DNA from: Rothia amarae
GTDB taxonomy: Bacteria > Actinomycetota > Actinomycetes > Actinomycetales > Micrococcaceae
Reading direction: 5' to 3'
DNA length: 64,000 nt
Assembly (NCBI RefSeq): GCF_014705945.2
Contig: NZ_CP061538.1
Location: 62,001 to 126,000 of the forward strand
Positions within the stretch are counted from its first letter, which is position 1. Each line of letters opens with the position of its first letter. The notes beneath the pieces are model-generated. The model did not search any database, was not told the DNA's origin, and was given only the letters and a program-made list of their open reading frames with translations. Of this stretch, positions 26,601-36,745 are shown piece by piece. Position numbers and translations under genes: made by a program.

Positions 26601-26903
26601 ATGCATCTACAACCTAAAGACCAGGAAAAACTCCTCGTCGTTGTGGCCGCCGACCTAGCACGCCGACGCCAAAAGAGAAATCTCAAACTTAACTACCCGG
26701 AGGCAATTGCCATCCTCACCTACGAAATCCTCGAAGGCGCACGCGACGGGCGCTCCGTAGCTGACCTCATGAGTTGGGGTAGCACTATCCTCACCCGTGA
26801 CGACGTCATGGAAGGCGTGCCCGAAATGATTGATGACGTTCAGGTAGAGGCAACATTCCCTGACGGCACCAAGCTTGTGACCGTTCACAACCCCATTCGA
26901 TAG
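26601..26903 (+). CDS. ureA: Urease gamma subunit
   Basis: 100 residues, exact family length, [20 protein letters not shown] to the C-terminal TVHNPIR. With UreB and UreC it forms the (UreABC)3 apoenzyme. First gene of the ureABCEFGD cluster; ureB starts 11 bases after its stop. Confidence 0.97.
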   Translation: MHLQPKDQEKLLVVVAADLARRRQKRNLKLNYPEAIAILTYEILEGARDGRSVADLMSWGSTILTRDDVMEGVPEMIDDVQVEATFPDGTKLVTVHNPIR

Positions 26904-26914
26904 GAGGGGCAGTC

Positions 26915-27343
26915 ATGATCCCCGGTGAATACAAACTGAATGATGAGCCTGTCGTATGCAACGAGGGCCGAGAAGCAATCGAAATTGAAGTTACCAATCG
27001 CGGCGATCGCCCGATTCAGGTAGGTTCTCACTACCATTTTGCTGAGGCAAACAGGGCGCTTGAGTTCGACCGTAAAAAAGTGGTTGGCTACCGTCTAGAT
27101 ATTCCTGCGGGTACCGCAGTTCGGCTAGAACCTGGCGATACCACCACCGTTCGGCTGATTCCGCTCGGTGGCGACCGCATCGTCTATGGTTTCCGAGACC
27201 TTGTTGATGGGCCTCTTGACCCTCATACTCCTGCCATTTTCGGACAAGACGAGGGCATCCGGCATAAGTCCGTAGCGGGCGATGCGCCCGACCCGCTTCA
27301 GGAACGTGAAGATTTCTCGAACGAAACTCAAGAGAGCGAGTAA
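26915..27343 (+). CDS. ureB: Urease beta subunit
   Basis: 142 residues. Begins MIPGEYKL and carries the typical [20 protein letters not shown] and [19 protein letters not shown] charged C-terminal tail of about 35 residues extends beyond the conserved core. AGGAGGGGC lies 7 nt upstream. It is structural, helping to close the active-site flap. Confidence 0.97.
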   Translation: MIPGEYKLNDEPVVCNEGREAIEIEVTNRGDRPIQVGSHYHFAEANRALEFDRKKVVGYRLDIPAGTAVRLEPGDTTTVRLIPLGGDRIVYGFRDLVDGPLDPHTPAIFGQDEGIRHKSVAGDAPDPLQEREDFSNETQESE

Positions 27344-27354
27344 GGGGTTAAATT

Positions 27355-29070
27355 ATGAGCTTTGAAATGAAGCGAGACCGTTATGCCAGCCTCTTTGGCC
27401 CTACCACTGGGGATGCAATTCGTCTAGGAGACACCGAGCTATTTGCTGAAATCGAAAAAGACCTCACCACCCCCGGTGAAGAAGCAGTTTTCGGTGGCGG
27501 CAAAGTGGTGCGCGATGGTATGGGTCAAAACAGTCATCTAGTGCGTGATGTAGACGTTCCTGACTTGGTGATTACTAACGTCATCATTATCGATTGGACC
27601 GGTATTTATAAAGCGGATGTTGCTATCCGTGACAGCCATATCCAGAAAATTGGTAAAGCCGGCAACCCTCACACCATGGAGGGTGTGGATATCATTATCG
27701 GTGTGGCAACCGATATTATTTCCGGCGAAGGAAAAATCCTCACTGCAGGAGGTATCGATACCCACATCCATTTCATCAGCCCTGACCAAATCGAAACTGC
27801 GCTGACCTCCGGCATTACTACCATGATTGGTGGAGGCACTGGTCCCAGTGAGTCTTCTAAAGCGACCACCATCACTCCTGGTGAATGGAATATTCAGAAC
27901 ATGTTGCGCTCTTTTGAAGAGTTCCCCATGAACTTTGGTTTGCTCGGTAAGGGTCACGGTTCTTCTATCTCTCCGATGGCGGAGCAGATTCGTGCCGGCG
28001 CTATTGGCTTGAAGGTTCACGAGGACTGGGGGGCAACGCCATCCTCTATTAATACTGCCCTGCAGGTAGCGGATCAGTACGATGTGCAGGTTGCTATCCA
28101 CACCGATACCCTGAATGAAGCGGGGTTTGTGGAAGACACCAAAGTAGCTATCGACGGGCGTGTTATACACACGTTCCACACGGAAGGTGCCGGTGGTGGT
28201 CATGCCCCTGACATCATCGAATTGGCATCTGAACACAATATTCTGCCAGCATCCACTAATCCCACTTTGCCCTACACTGTCAACACCATCGAAGAACATT
28301 CAGACATGTTGATGGTCTGCCATCATCTGAACCCTTCAATCCCTGAAGACGTTGCTTTCGCTGACTCCCGTATTCGTAAAGAGACTATTGCTGCGGAAGA
28401 CGTTCTGCAGGACATGGGTGTATTCTCCATGACTTCCTCTGATTCTCAAGCAATGGGCCGCGTGGGTGAAGTTATTCTGCGTACCTGGCAGGTTGCTGAT
28501 TCTATGAAGAAGCAGCGCGGCAAGTTGGCGGAAGATGAGAACAGCAAGAGCGATAACTTCCGTATTAAGCGCTATATCTCCAAATACACCATTAACCCCG
28601 CTATTGCACAGGGGATAGGACATGTTGTGGGTTCCATCGAAGAAGGCAAGTTTGCTGACCTCGTTTTGTGGGAACCTCAGTTCTTTGGGGTAAAACCCGA
28701 GCTAATTATCAAGGGGGGTCAGATGGTTCACGGCATCGTAGGCGACCCTAATGCGTCGATTCCTACCCCTCAGCCCCGCTGGTACCGTAAGGCATTTGGC
28801 GCATACGGTATGGCTGTTCACGAATCCTCTATTACGTTCATCTCTCAGGCTGCGCTGCGGGGTGGAGTTTCACGCCAGCTCGGTCTGAAGAAGGTAGTTC
28901 GTGCGTGCAAGAACATCCGCGATCTTCAGAAATCAGATTTGAAGTTCAATGGTGAGACTCCTAAGCTCTCTGTGGATCCTGAGACCTACGAAGTGCGTGT
29001 GAACGATGAAGTGATTTCCTGTGAACCGCAGAATGAGCTTCCTTTGGCGCAGCGTTACTTCTTGTTCTAA
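27355..29070 (+). CDS. ureC: Urease alpha subunit (catalytic)
   Basis: 571 residues, complete. Nickel ligands His137 and His139 (THIHF), the carbamylated Lys220 ([12 protein letters not shown]), His222, and the flap region [20 protein letters not shown] with its catalytic His are all in place. It hydrolyses urea to ammonia and carbamate in the cytoplasm. Follows ureB by 11 bases. Confidence 0.98.
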   Translation: MSFEMKRDRYASLFGPTTGDAIRLGDTELFAEIEKDLTTPGEEAVFGGGKVVRDGMGQNSHLVRDVDVPDLVITNVIIIDWTGIYKADVAIRDSHIQKIGKAGNPHTMEGVDIIIGVATDIISGEGKILTAGGIDTHIHFISPDQIETALTSGITTMIGGGTGPSESSKATTITPGEWNIQNMLRSFEEFPMNFGLLGKGHGSSISPMAEQIRAGAIGLKVHEDWGATPSSINTALQVADQYDVQVAIHTDTLNEAGFVEDTKVAIDGRVIHTFHTEGAGGGHAPDIIELASEHNILPASTNPTLPYTVNTIEEHSDMLMVCHHLNPSIPEDVAFADSRIRKETIAAEDVLQDMGVFSMTSSDSQAMGRVGEVILRTWQVADSMKKQRGKLAEDENSKSDNFRIKRYISKYTINPAIAQGIGHVVGSIEEGKFADLVLWEPQFFGVKPELIIKGGQMVHGIVGDPNASIPTPQPRWYRKAFGAYGMAVHESSITFISQAALRGGVSRQLGLKKVVRACKNIRDLQKSDLKFNGETPKLSVDPETYEVRVNDEVISCEPQNELPLAQRYFLF

Positions 29071-29080
29071 GGAAAATTGA

Positions 29081-29572
29081 GTGATTATTGACAAGATTCT
29101 AGGCAATACCCACACCGATGAGGGCGCGGTTTTAGTTGCTGACGCTCATGTGGAGAAGGTCGTTTTGCCTAGTGCCGACTTGGTGAAGCGCATCCAGCGC
29201 CTCACTACCGACCACAACACGGAGTTTGGGTTGCGTCTTCCTACCGGGGCACCGGATTTGAAGGACGGCGATATTCTGCAGATTGATACCAGCGGCGAGA
29301 AAAAGAACGCCGTAGTGGTATCGGTTCTGCCAACCGACGTCCTGGTCATCCGCCCCGAGTCCATTTTTGAGATGGGTTTTGTGGCGCACAGCCTGGGAAA
29401 CCGTCATCTGCAAGCACAATTCTTTGCAGAAGATAGCGAATACCAGGCAGAGGTAATGGTGGTTCAGTACGACCATACGGTGGAGGACTTCCTCAAGCAC
29501 CACGAGGTTGCCTACGCCCGTCAAGAGCGAGTTATGCCCGTACCCTTCAGGCATGCGGAGCACACTCACTAA
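29081..29572 (+). CDS. ureE: Urease accessory protein UreE (nickel metallochaperone)
   Basis: 163 residues, GTG start, 10 bases after ureC. N-terminal peptide-binding half and C-terminal Ni-binding half with the conserved YDHTVEDFLKHHEV; a short His-containing tail (RHAEHTH) probably adds metal sites. It delivers Ni to UreG. One-base overlap with ureF. Confidence 0.94.
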   Translation: MIIDKILGNTHTDEGAVLVADAHVEKVVLPSADLVKRIQRLTTDHNTEFGLRLPTGAPDLKDGDILQIDTSGEKKNAVVVSVLPTDVLVIRPESIFEMGFVAHSLGNRHLQAQFFAEDSEYQAEVMVVQYDHTVEDFLKHHEVAYARQERVMPVPFRHAEHTH

Positions 29573-30264
29573 TGGCGAGTTCACCGCAACTCTCAGCCCT
29601 GCTGGGCATGATGCAGCTGACGGACTCGGCGCTTCCTACAGGAGCGTTCTCCCACTCGCTGGGATTTGAGACCTACCTGACCAGCGAACAAATCATCGAT
29701 GAAGAAACCTTTTCCACATGGCTTGAAATGTTCGCTAGTCAGCAGCTGACCTTTACCGATGCGCTGGCTATCAGGTTGGTGTATGCCGCCAAAACTTTTG
29801 ACGACATCGTTGACCTAGACGAGCTGATTACCGCGCAGGCGCTACCCACGCAGATCCGCCATGGCGGTATCACCATGGGTAAGCGTCTACTCTTTCTGGG
29901 GGCAGAGTCTTATCCCAGCGAGTGGATTTCAACTTACGCTGAGAAAGTCAGCGAGGGTGAAATGTACGCGCACCAGGCGCTCGTCTGGGCAATTTTGGCG
30001 CGAGAACTAGGGGTGGAGGAGGACGACGCGGTTGCCGCGCACGTCTACGCCACCCTCATTTCGCTGACCCAGAACGCTGTACGCGGTATCCCTTTGGGGC
30101 AGAATGCCGGTCAGCGCGTGATTCGAGGCGCCCAAGAATGGGTAGAACAAGCTGTTAAAGCATCGGCAGAGCTGGGCTATAACGACCTTGGAGCCATCTC
30201 ACCCGGCTTAGAGATTGCTCAAATGCGGCACGAACATCAGCGTGCCCGCTTGTTTATGAGCTAA
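29572..30264 (+). CDS. ureF: Urease accessory protein UreF
   Basis: 230 residues, all-helical. QLTDSALPTGAFSHSLGFE is the family N-terminus and RGIPLGQNAGQRVI the C-terminal conserved block. It binds UreD and UreG and gates nickel transfer to the apoenzyme. The ATG overlaps the ureE stop by one base. Confidence 0.95.
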   Translation: MASSPQLSALLGMMQLTDSALPTGAFSHSLGFETYLTSEQIIDEETFSTWLEMFASQQLTFTDALAIRLVYAAKTFDDIVDLDELITAQALPTQIRHGGITMGKRLLFLGAESYPSEWISTYAEKVSEGEMYAHQALVWAILARELGVEEDDAVAAHVYATLISLTQNAVRGIPLGQNAGQRVIRGAQEWVEQAVKASAELGYNDLGAISPGLEIAQMRHEHQRARLFMS

Positions 30265-30288
30265 TAGTTTTTGAAAGAAGAGATAACA

Positions 30289-30900
30289 ATGGATCCCATT
30301 ATTGTTGGAATTGGCGGCCCTGTGGGCGCCGGTAAAACTCAGCTCATTGAACGTATTTCTCGTGCTGCAAGCGACGAGATTTCAATGGCTGCTATTACAA
30401 ACGATATTTACACGATTGAAGACGCCAAGATTTTGGCAAAGAACTCTGTTCTGCCCCAGGATCGTATTATCGGTTTGGAAACCGGCGGTTGCCCTCACAC
30501 CGCTATCCGCGAAGATACCTCGATGAACGAGGCAGCGATTGACGAGCTGAAAAAGCGTTTTCCTGATCTTCAGCTCATTTTCGTGGAGTCCGGTGGCGAT
30601 AACCTTTCGGCTACTTTCAGCCCCGAACTGGTAGATTTCTCGATTTACATTATTGACGTGGCGCAGGGCGAAAAGATTCCTCGCAAGGCTGGTCAGGGCA
30701 TGATTAAGTCTGATCTGTTCGTTATCAACAAGACCGACTTGGCTCCTCACGTGGGCGCTGACCTGTCCGTCATGGAATCTGACTCTAAGCAGTTCCGCAA
30801 AGATAAGCCCTTTGCTTTCACCAACCTGAAAACCGATGAAGGCTTGGAGCAGATTTTGCAGTGGATTCGCCACGACGTTCTCATGCAGGATCTTGCCTAA
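30289..30900 (+). CDS. ureG: Urease accessory GTPase UreG
   Basis: 203 residues from the ATG at 30289 (AAGAAGAG upstream). P-loop [29 protein letters not shown] with the nickel-binding Cys-Pro-His, [13 protein letters not shown] and the [10 protein letters not shown] base-recognition motif. GTP hydrolysis drives Ni insertion into UreC. The ureD ATG follows the stop directly. Confidence 0.96.
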   Translation: MDPIIVGIGGPVGAGKTQLIERISRAASDEISMAAITNDIYTIEDAKILAKNSVLPQDRIIGLETGGCPHTAIREDTSMNEAAIDELKKRFPDLQLIFVESGGDNLSATFSPELVDFSIYIIDVAQGEKIPRKAGQGMIKSDLFVINKTDLAPHVGADLSVMESDSKQFRKDKPFAFTNLKTDEGLEQILQWIRHDVLMQDLA

Positions 30901-31770
30901 ATGCAGCAGAAACCAGCTGAGAAGTGGGCGGGTATTCTGCAGATGCGCGTGGAAGCTGCTGAATCGGGGCGCTCCTTTGCGCGCCGCCAGTATCACGAGG
31001 GCGCTCTGCGGATTATCCGCCCGCACTACCTGGACGCCAACGGACAGGTGACCTACACGGTTATCAACCCCGGTGGCGCCTACTTTGGTGCAGACCGTTA
31101 CCTCCTAGAGTTTGAGACAGAGAAGAACTCTGAACTTTTGGTGACCACCCAGTCCGCCACCAAGGTCTATAAGACCCCGCAGGGCCCTGCCTTTCAGCAG
31201 ATGAACATTACGGTGGGAGAGAACTCTGTCTTCGAGTACGTACCGGATCAGCTCATCGTCTACCGCGAAGGCTCCTACCGGCAGGTGACCTCGGTACAGA
31301 TGCACCCCACTTCTACTCTGCTTCTTTCCGAAATCATTACCCCCGGCTGGTCGCCGGAAAAAACTGATTTCAGTTACGACGAACTCAATACCCGCACCGA
31401 AGTAAAGGTGGAAGGGGAGAACGAGCTCAAACGCCTCGTCGTCGATCAGCTGCGCTTAATGCCCCATGCTGATCAAAAGATTTCTGGTCTGGGCATGATG
31501 GAGGGCTTCACCCATACCGGGCAGCTTCTTCTAGCGGACCGACGTTTAGACGATGAGCTGTTTGAGAAAATTCGTGTGCTTGCTGAAGCATCAGATACGT
31601 ATACCGGTGTGAGCCGGGCAGGTACCGGTGAAGTATATGGCGTCAAGTGCATATCTATCCGTACTCTTGCCCGTTCAACCGGCGCGGTTTCGGCATTGCA
31701 TACTGCCATCATCGACGCGGTACGTGAAGAAGTTCGCGGTCAATCTCCCCTTAATCTCAGAAAATTTTAG
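30901..31770 (+). CDS. ureD: Urease accessory protein UreD
   Basis: 289 residues. Conserved elements include YTVINPGGAYFGADRY, the QSATKVYKTP segment, EYVPDQLIVYREGSYRQVT and LLLSEIITPGW. It forms the scaffold that docks UreFG on the urease apoenzyme. It begins immediately after the ureG stop; the urea channel gene starts 5 bases after it. Confidence 0.95.
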   Translation: MQQKPAEKWAGILQMRVEAAESGRSFARRQYHEGALRIIRPHYLDANGQVTYTVINPGGAYFGADRYLLEFETEKNSELLVTTQSATKVYKTPQGPAFQQMNITVGENSVFEYVPDQLIVYREGSYRQVTSVQMHPTSTLLLSEIITPGWSPEKTDFSYDELNTRTEVKVEGENELKRLVVDQLRLMPHADQKISGLGMMEGFTHTGQLLLADRRLDDELFEKIRVLAEASDTYTGVSRAGTGEVYGVKCISIRTLARSTGAVSALHTAIIDAVREEVRGQSPLNLRKF

Positions 31771-31775
31771 GTTCC

Positions 31776-32684
31776 ATGAACTCACTTACTATGACGGCGG
31801 TTCGCAGCGTGCTGCAGGGCGTCTCGCAAATTTTCTTTCTCTCTAATAGCTGGACCGGGCTGCTCATTCTAATCGGCATCGGCATTTTTGACGTGCGCAT
31901 GGCAACTCTCGTGCTATTCGGTAGCGCGGTTCAGGCTTTCGGTGCCTGGTTGCTCGACGCTGGTGAAGAAGCTACCCAAGGGCTCATGGGGTACAATGGG
32001 GCCCTGGTGGGTGCTGTACTCGGATATGAGCTAGATAGTTGGAAAGCTGGCATTCTGCTGACGATTATCGGCGCTTTATCCTGCATTCCGGTACATCGTC
32101 TTTTCCAGAAAATCTTTGCCCTGCCGGGATTGCGTAATGCTCAACTTCCCGTCTCGACCGCACCTTTTTGTACGGTAGCCGGTTTGTTGTTTGCACTGGT
32201 GATGCCTTGGGTTTCTACCGGTGCGCCGTCGTCCTCGGAGGAGCCGCTTGTAGGCACCTTCTTAGGTATTGCCAACGAATTTGCCGAAGTAGTTCTCACC
32301 GACGGATGGGTGACCGGTCTGTTCATCATCGTGGCTTTGTTCATCGGTTCCTGGAAAGTGGGCTTGTTCGGTCTGCTCGGTAGCATCGTGAGCGCACTTT
32401 TCTTGGTGATTCTGCCTTTACCCATGAACGTGGACGACGTTTCCACCGGTCTTTACGGCTACAGCGCGGTGCTTGTCTCTATCGCTTTGGGAACCATCTT
32501 CCTCAACCATCTCTCGCTCACCACCCGCATTCTGCTGGCCCTGCTGGGCACGGTTCTGACCTGGCTCGTCCAGGCGCTTTTGGCCCTAACCGTCATTCCC
32601 GTGTACACCTGGCCCTTCCTGCTTTCCACGTGGATCGTGATGCTCCTGGTAGCAGAGACCCGTTCAAAACCCGCAAGTATTTAG
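31776..32684 (+). CDS. Urea transporter (UT family)
   Basis: 302 residues, about ten hydrophobic segments in two homologous halves. First-half GLMGYNGALVGAV and LPVSTAPFC, second-half GLYGYSAVLVSIALG, match the PF03253 urea-channel fold with its duplicated selectivity filter. It lets urea enter down its gradient. Position at the end of ureD and before the nickel permease gives functional support. Confidence 0.92.
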   Translation: MNSLTMTAVRSVLQGVSQIFFLSNSWTGLLILIGIGIFDVRMATLVLFGSAVQAFGAWLLDAGEEATQGLMGYNGALVGAVLGYELDSWKAGILLTIIGALSCIPVHRLFQKIFALPGLRNAQLPVSTAPFCTVAGLLFALVMPWVSTGAPSSSEEPLVGTFLGIANEFAEVVLTDGWVTGLFIIVALFIGSWKVGLFGLLGSIVSALFLVILPLPMNVDDVSTGLYGYSAVLVSIALGTIFLNHLSLTTRILLALLGTVLTWLVQALLALTVIPVYTWPFLLSTWIVMLLVAETRSKPASI

Positions 32685-32691
32685 GAGGAAT

Positions 32692-33759
32692 ATGACTGCT
32701 TCTACCGATAGTTCTCTTTTTACCCGTTACGTCACCAATAGGCACCGTTTGCCTTTGCGCACGCGAATTATCGCAACCTATGGCGCAGTCGTATTGCTCC
32801 ACCTGTTGGCGGCGGGGCTATTGCTCAGTGCCCTCGCCCCTGGGGTTAGACCGCTTTCTATAGGAATTGTGGTCGCAGCCTATGTTGCTGGCCTCAAGCA
32901 CAGCTACGACTGGGACCATATCTCCGCTATTGATAATTCCACTCGCAAACTAGTAGCTGACGGCATGTCGCCCGCCTCCGTAGGTTTTGCTTTTAGCCTG
33001 GGGCATTCGCTCGTGGTAACCCTGGCAGGAATCATGGTGGTTGGCGGCGCCCAATTTATTAGCGGCGCTTTTGAAGAGGGAAACCCCGTGAACCACGTCT
33101 TGGGGCTTATCGGCGCGGCAGTATCGGGTTTCTACCTGCTCATTTTAGGGCTTTACAACGGCGGAACTGCCACCCGCCTCATTCGCCGGTTACGCCGTCA
33201 TGAATCCACTGCTGAAGCAGGCCACACCCACCACCTCAGCGACGAAAACTGGGGTCTCGTCTCTCGTATTCTGCGTAAACCTATCTCTAAGATTGAGCGC
33301 CCGCGCGACATCTTTGTGATTGGTTTCCTCTTTGGGCTCGGCTTCGACACCGCTACCACCGTCGGACTTCTCGTGCTGACGGTAAGCGCGTCCCTTGCTG
33401 GAGTCCCACCGCTGGCACTAATCGGGCTGCCCATTGCCTTCACCGCAGCAATGACCCTGTGTGATACCACCAACGGTCTGGGCATGATGAAGCTCTACTC
33501 AACAGCCACCGAAAAATCTGAACGCCGTCTACGATTCAACGCCGTCATTACCTCAATTTCGGCACTTTCGGCGCTGTTCATCTCAATCATTACCCTGGGC
33601 GGATTCTTCAACGAGCTGTTCTCGCTCACCGACCCAGTGACCACCTGGCTTGCAGAAATAGATTTGGGCAACGCCGGTCTAGCGCTAGTTGCACTGTTTG
33701 TGGCGGTATGGCTCTGGTTCTACTTCAGCGGCAGGACGACGCGTGGGGAACAAGCCTAA
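32692..33759 (+). CDS. Nickel/cobalt permease (NiCoT family)
   Basis: 355 residues, eight or so helices. The NiCoT signature H-X4-D-H in helix II reads GLKHSYDWDHISAIDN, an atypical version of the common HAVDADHIAAIDN; other motifs are GFSLGHSLVV-like (FAFSLGHSLVVTLAG), LFGLGFDTATTVGLL and GMMKLYSTA. It supplies Ni(II) to urease. AGGAGG lies 6 nt before the ATG; last gene of the urease operon. Confidence 0.93.
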   Translation: MTASTDSSLFTRYVTNRHRLPLRTRIIATYGAVVLLHLLAAGLLLSALAPGVRPLSIGIVVAAYVAGLKHSYDWDHISAIDNSTRKLVADGMSPASVGFAFSLGHSLVVTLAGIMVVGGAQFISGAFEEGNPVNHVLGLIGAAVSGFYLLILGLYNGGTATRLIRRLRRHESTAEAGHTHHLSDENWGLVSRILRKPISKIERPRDIFVIGFLFGLGFDTATTVGLLVLTVSASLAGVPPLALIGLPIAFTAAMTLCDTTNGLGMMKLYSTATEKSERRLRFNAVITSISALSALFISIITLGGFFNELFSLTDPVTTWLAEIDLGNAGLALVALFVAVWLWFYFSGRTTRGEQA

Positions 33760-33787
33760 AGCACCGCTGGGGTGCGGCGTCGGGCTT
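33752..33787. terminator. Hairpin between convergent nickel permease and peptidase genes
   Basis: AAGCC/GGCTT outer pairing with inner GCACC/GGGTGC at the junction where the two genes end 26 bases apart. A plausible bidirectional terminator, without a long U-run. Confidence 0.5.
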
Positions 33788-35018
33788 ATTCGCCCTTCGC
33801 CCACTTCAACACTCGCTCCATAAAGCGCTCGCACTCCTCAATCTGGCTCAGCTCAACCCACTCATTAGCCGTATGCGCCTGCGCAATATCGCCGGGGCCG
33901 ATAATCACAGCAGGGATACCTGCCTGATGGTACTGACCGCCCTCGGTGCCGTAGGTAACCTTAACCAGAGGTTCCTCCACCGACTCGGGTTTGCCGATAA
34001 GCTCAGCACCGAGCGTCAAAATTTCGTCGCCCTCTTGAGTATTCAACCCGGGCACAGCAGCTAGTAGCTCATGGGTGACTTTCACCTGGTCTTTGAGCGA
34101 ACCAGGCTCAGCACCCGCAAGCTTCTCAGCGCGTTCAGCCCGCCACTGCAAACGAGGCAAAATCACCTCAAAGAGATGCTTCTCCACACGCTCCACCACG
34201 CTCTCAGTAGACATCTGCGGAATGGTGCGGAAATCGTACTCCACCCGCGCGTCCTCACCCACAATGTTGTACTGCAAACCGGCGTCAATCACATTGCCAC
34301 CAATGGTAGAAGAAGGGGTTACAAAACCTTCATCGAAGGGGCCTTTCTCTAGCCATTCGTCCGAAAGTTCTTCGAGGAACACCACAAACTCGGCGGCAGA
34401 CGCCGAAGCATTGACGCCGTGCGACGCCAACGAACCATGCTTTGCCACACCGTGGAACGTAGCAACCCCTCGATGCGCACCCTTATGTGCGGCAATAACT
34501 CGCATGGAAGAAGGCTCGCCCACAATCGCAAACTCAGGCTTAATACCCCGCGCGATGAACTCTTCAATCATGCGAGGAGCACCCACACAACCAATTTCCT
34601 CATCGTAGGTAAAAGCAAAATGCAGAGGTTTCTTCAATTTAGCTTCGGCAAAGCGGGGGAGTATCCACAGCGCAACAGCGATATAAGACTTCATGTCTGC
34701 AACGCCGCGACCAAAGATTTTATCGCCCTTCACAGTCGCCTCAAAGGGGTCAGTATCCCATTGCTGACCTTTTACCGGAACCACGTCGGTATGCCCAGAA
34801 ATTATCAGTCCGCCATCGGTTGAACCATCCGCGGCGGGAATGGTGACGAAAAGGTTGGCGCGCTCGCCGTCGTCTGAATAAGTCAGTGTTGGTTCAAAAC
34901 CGTACTTTTTAAATTCTTCGCTCACTACCGCCAGAAGTTCATCGTTAGGGGTAGTTGCCACGGTAGGTAGGGCTACAAGTTTCTCAATCCAGGGAAAAGA
35001 AGCGGGAAGGTTGCTCAT
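33786..35018 (-). CDS. argE: M20-family deacylase (acetylornithine deacetylase-like)
   Basis: 410 residues. Metal-site motifs: SGHTDVVPVKGQQW, GRGVADMKSYIAVAL, FTYDEEIGCVGAPRMIEE with the catalytic Glu, and a C-terminal HTANEWVELSQ. A dimerisation domain lies near 185-300. The best match is ArgE (N-acetylornithine to ornithine), but other M20 substrates are possible because no arginine genes adjoin. AAAGGATC precedes the ATG. Confidence 0.82.
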   Translation of the reverse strand: MSNLPASFPWIEKLVALPTVATTPNDELLAVVSEEFKKYGFEPTLTYSDDGERANLFVTIPAADGSTDGGLIISGHTDVVPVKGQQWDTDPFEATVKGDKIFGRGVADMKSYIAVALWILPRFAEAKLKKPLHFAFTYDEEIGCVGAPRMIEEFIARGIKPEFAIVGEPSSMRVIAAHKGAHRGVATFHGVAKHGSLASHGVNASASAAEFVVFLEELSDEWLEKGPFDEGFVTPSSTIGGNVIDAGLQYNIVGEDARVEYDFRTIPQMSTESVVERVEKHLFEVILPRLQWRAERAEKLAGAEPGSLKDQVKVTHELLAAVPGLNTQEGDEILTLGAELIGKPESVEEPLVKVTYGTEGGQYHQAGIPAVIIGPGDIAQAHTANEWVELSQIEECERFMERVLKWAKGE

Positions 35019-35034
35019 AAGATCCTTTCAAAAT

Positions 35035-35598
35035 CTAAATCACGTAGTGGTCGCCAAGCTGGTGAAACTTCCGTGCGTGATAAACCACCGGGGTGATTTC
35101 ATCGGTATTATGCTGCACAAATTCGGTCACGCGGGCGATGAAGACGACGGCAGGATCAGCATCTACCCGCGACACCGGCTCAACGCGGAACACGCGGTTA
35201 ATTCCGTGCACCAGGGGTTCACCGGTAGGGAGCCACCCCCAGGTGGTTTCGTCCTCAAATTTAGGATAGTTGCTGGTGGCAAACTTCTTGGCAATATCTA
35301 CGTTTTCACCGCTGATAAGGTGAATTAGAAACGACGGTGAATCTACGATCTTTGCCGCCGACCCGGTGCGGTTTTGGAAGGAAAAAGCAACCATTGGCGG
35401 ATCGGCAGAAACAGACGACAGTGACGAAATGGTCAACCCCGCCGGCTCGCCGGTAATCCCCTGGGCAGTAACAATCGCAACGCCTGCTGCTTGAGCGCCG
35501 AATGTCTCTTTGAACAGTTCCGAGTCTGATTTTGACGGCTCGTTTTCCGCATCGAGAACTACCGTCTCTGCGGGGGAACCTGTGGTTTTCTGCGCCAA
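35035..35598 (-). CDS. Flavin-reductase domain protein (FMN-binding split barrel)
   Basis: 187 residues. The pattern AAGVAIVTAQ, GLTISSLSSVSADPPMVAFSF and SPSFLIHLI is that of short-chain flavin reductases (HpaC-like), which use NAD(P)H to reduce FMN or FAD for a monooxygenase or other acceptor. No partner oxygenase is adjacent. A gap of 16 bases to the M20 gene on the same strand suggests an operon. Confidence 0.85.
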   Translation of the reverse strand: MAQKTTGSPAETVVLDAENEPSKSDSELFKETFGAQAAGVAIVTAQGITGEPAGLTISSLSSVSADPPMVAFSFQNRTGSAAKIVDSPSFLIHLISGENVDIAKKFATSNYPKFEDETTWGWLPTGEPLVHGINRVFRVEPVSRVDADPAVVFIARVTEFVQHNTDEITPVVYHARKFHQLGDHYVI

Positions 35599-35724
35599 AA
35601 CTAACTCCTTGCGGCTGCAATATGGCTTTACCTTAAATAAACCCTAGAACGCAGACCCTGCCGTGCGCCATGATATTGCGTTTTGTGTAATCAGACTTGG
35701 ATTATTACGGTAGAGGGCGTAATG

Positions 35725-36624
35725 CTATGCGTCGACCGACTTGTTTCGCGCCACCAGTATCGCCACCATGGCGATCAGCACGCACGTCGTCCATACCGCA
35801 GGAAAAGGGATAAGGATGTCAAAGTAAACAAGGGTAGCGCCTCGTTCAGTGAGGTGGGAGCGGCCGGTTTCGACGTCCACCAGCAGTTCGATACCCGCAG
35901 CGAAAGCGGCGGCACTGGCGAATACAAAATAGTGAACGTAGCCGTAGGTGAGGGAGCTTCGGAATGAGGTAATCGCATTGTGGTGAGGGGGCCACGGAGT
36001 GAGCTTTTTCTGTTCAGCAAAAATTGGAACTGCAATCTCAGCGAGCCCCAGCAGAATAAAGGTAGGCAGACCTAGGGCGCTATCGGCAATAAAGATGAGG
36101 CGCAGAACCCACAACACCTGTACTGCGAGAATTCCCCAGCCGTAGCGGAAAGCGGTGGCACGGTATTCGGGGTTGGTGAGCCCAGCACGGAACCACTGGG
36201 TTGCCATACAGATACGCATAATCACATAACCGGCAACTACTATGCGAAAATCGCCGTCGAACCCCGCGGGAATACCGGTGGAGAAAACAATAACACCACC
36301 CATTTGGAAGATGGTTAGGACTCGATACAACCAGTCATCGCAGTCGAAAGAGGTTGCGAACCAGGTGAAGTTCACCCACGCCCACCAGATGCTAAAGAAC
36401 ATAACAATGAACCCTACGACGCCGTGTTGCACATGGTCTCCGGTGAGGGCGTGATGGAAGCTGGACGCGGCGCCGCCTACCGCGATGACGAACACGAGGT
36501 CGAAGAAGAGCTCAAGTGAGCTAGTAGCGCGGTGCGGCTCGTGGGGATGGCGGGGTCGCATGGGCGTAAGCCCGAAACGAGATGCTGTGTTACTCAATGG
36601 GGAATCCCCCAAATTGGCCCTCAA
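35725..36624 (-). CDS. Low-temperature-requirement A (LtrA)-like membrane protein, short form
   Basis: 299 residues if a TTG at 36624 is used; an ATG at 36561 gives 278, and neither has a good ribosome site. SLELFFDLVFVIAV is the LtrA signature, and 7 or 8 helices follow. Most LtrA proteins have 360-400 residues, so this one is short; the C-terminus ends cleanly in basic RNKSVDA. The biochemical role of the family is unknown. Confidence 0.75.
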   Translation of the reverse strand: MRANLGDSPLSNTASRFGLTPMRPRHPHEPHRATSSLELFFDLVFVIAVGGAASSFHHALTGDHVQHGVVGFIVMFFSIWWAWVNFTWFATSFDCDDWLYRVLTIFQMGGVIVFSTGIPAGFDGDFRIVVAGYVIMRICMATQWFRAGLTNPEYRATAFRYGWGILAVQVLWVLRLIFIADSALGLPTFILLGLAEIAVPIFAEQKKLTPWPPHHNAITSFRSSLTYGYVHYFVFASAAAFAAGIELLVDVETGRSHLTERGATLVYFDILIPFPAVWTTCVLIAMVAILVARNKSVDA

Positions 36625-36672
36625 ATAAAGGGTCTCAACAAAGACTATTCCCTAGTCTAGAGGGCGTTTTAA

Positions 36673-36731
36673 AACTTTGGTCAATTTCTACGCGATATGG
36701 GACTCATATCGCGCAAAAATTGACCAAAGTT
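36673..36731. terminator. Nested palindrome with GGTCAA arms
   Basis: AACTTTGGTCAATTT pairs with AAATTGACCAAAGTT, enclosing a second hairpin CGCGATATG/CATATCGCG. It lies 15 bases beyond the decarboxylase stop and upstream of the LtrA-like gene. Same module as 1935-1997. Confidence 0.75.
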
Positions 36732-36745
36732 AAGGGTGCCTGGCA

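Noticed and set aside
27538-28299. Minus-strand 253-codon frame inside ureC
   Set aside because: ureC is certain from its active-site residues; the antisense frame reflects codon bias.
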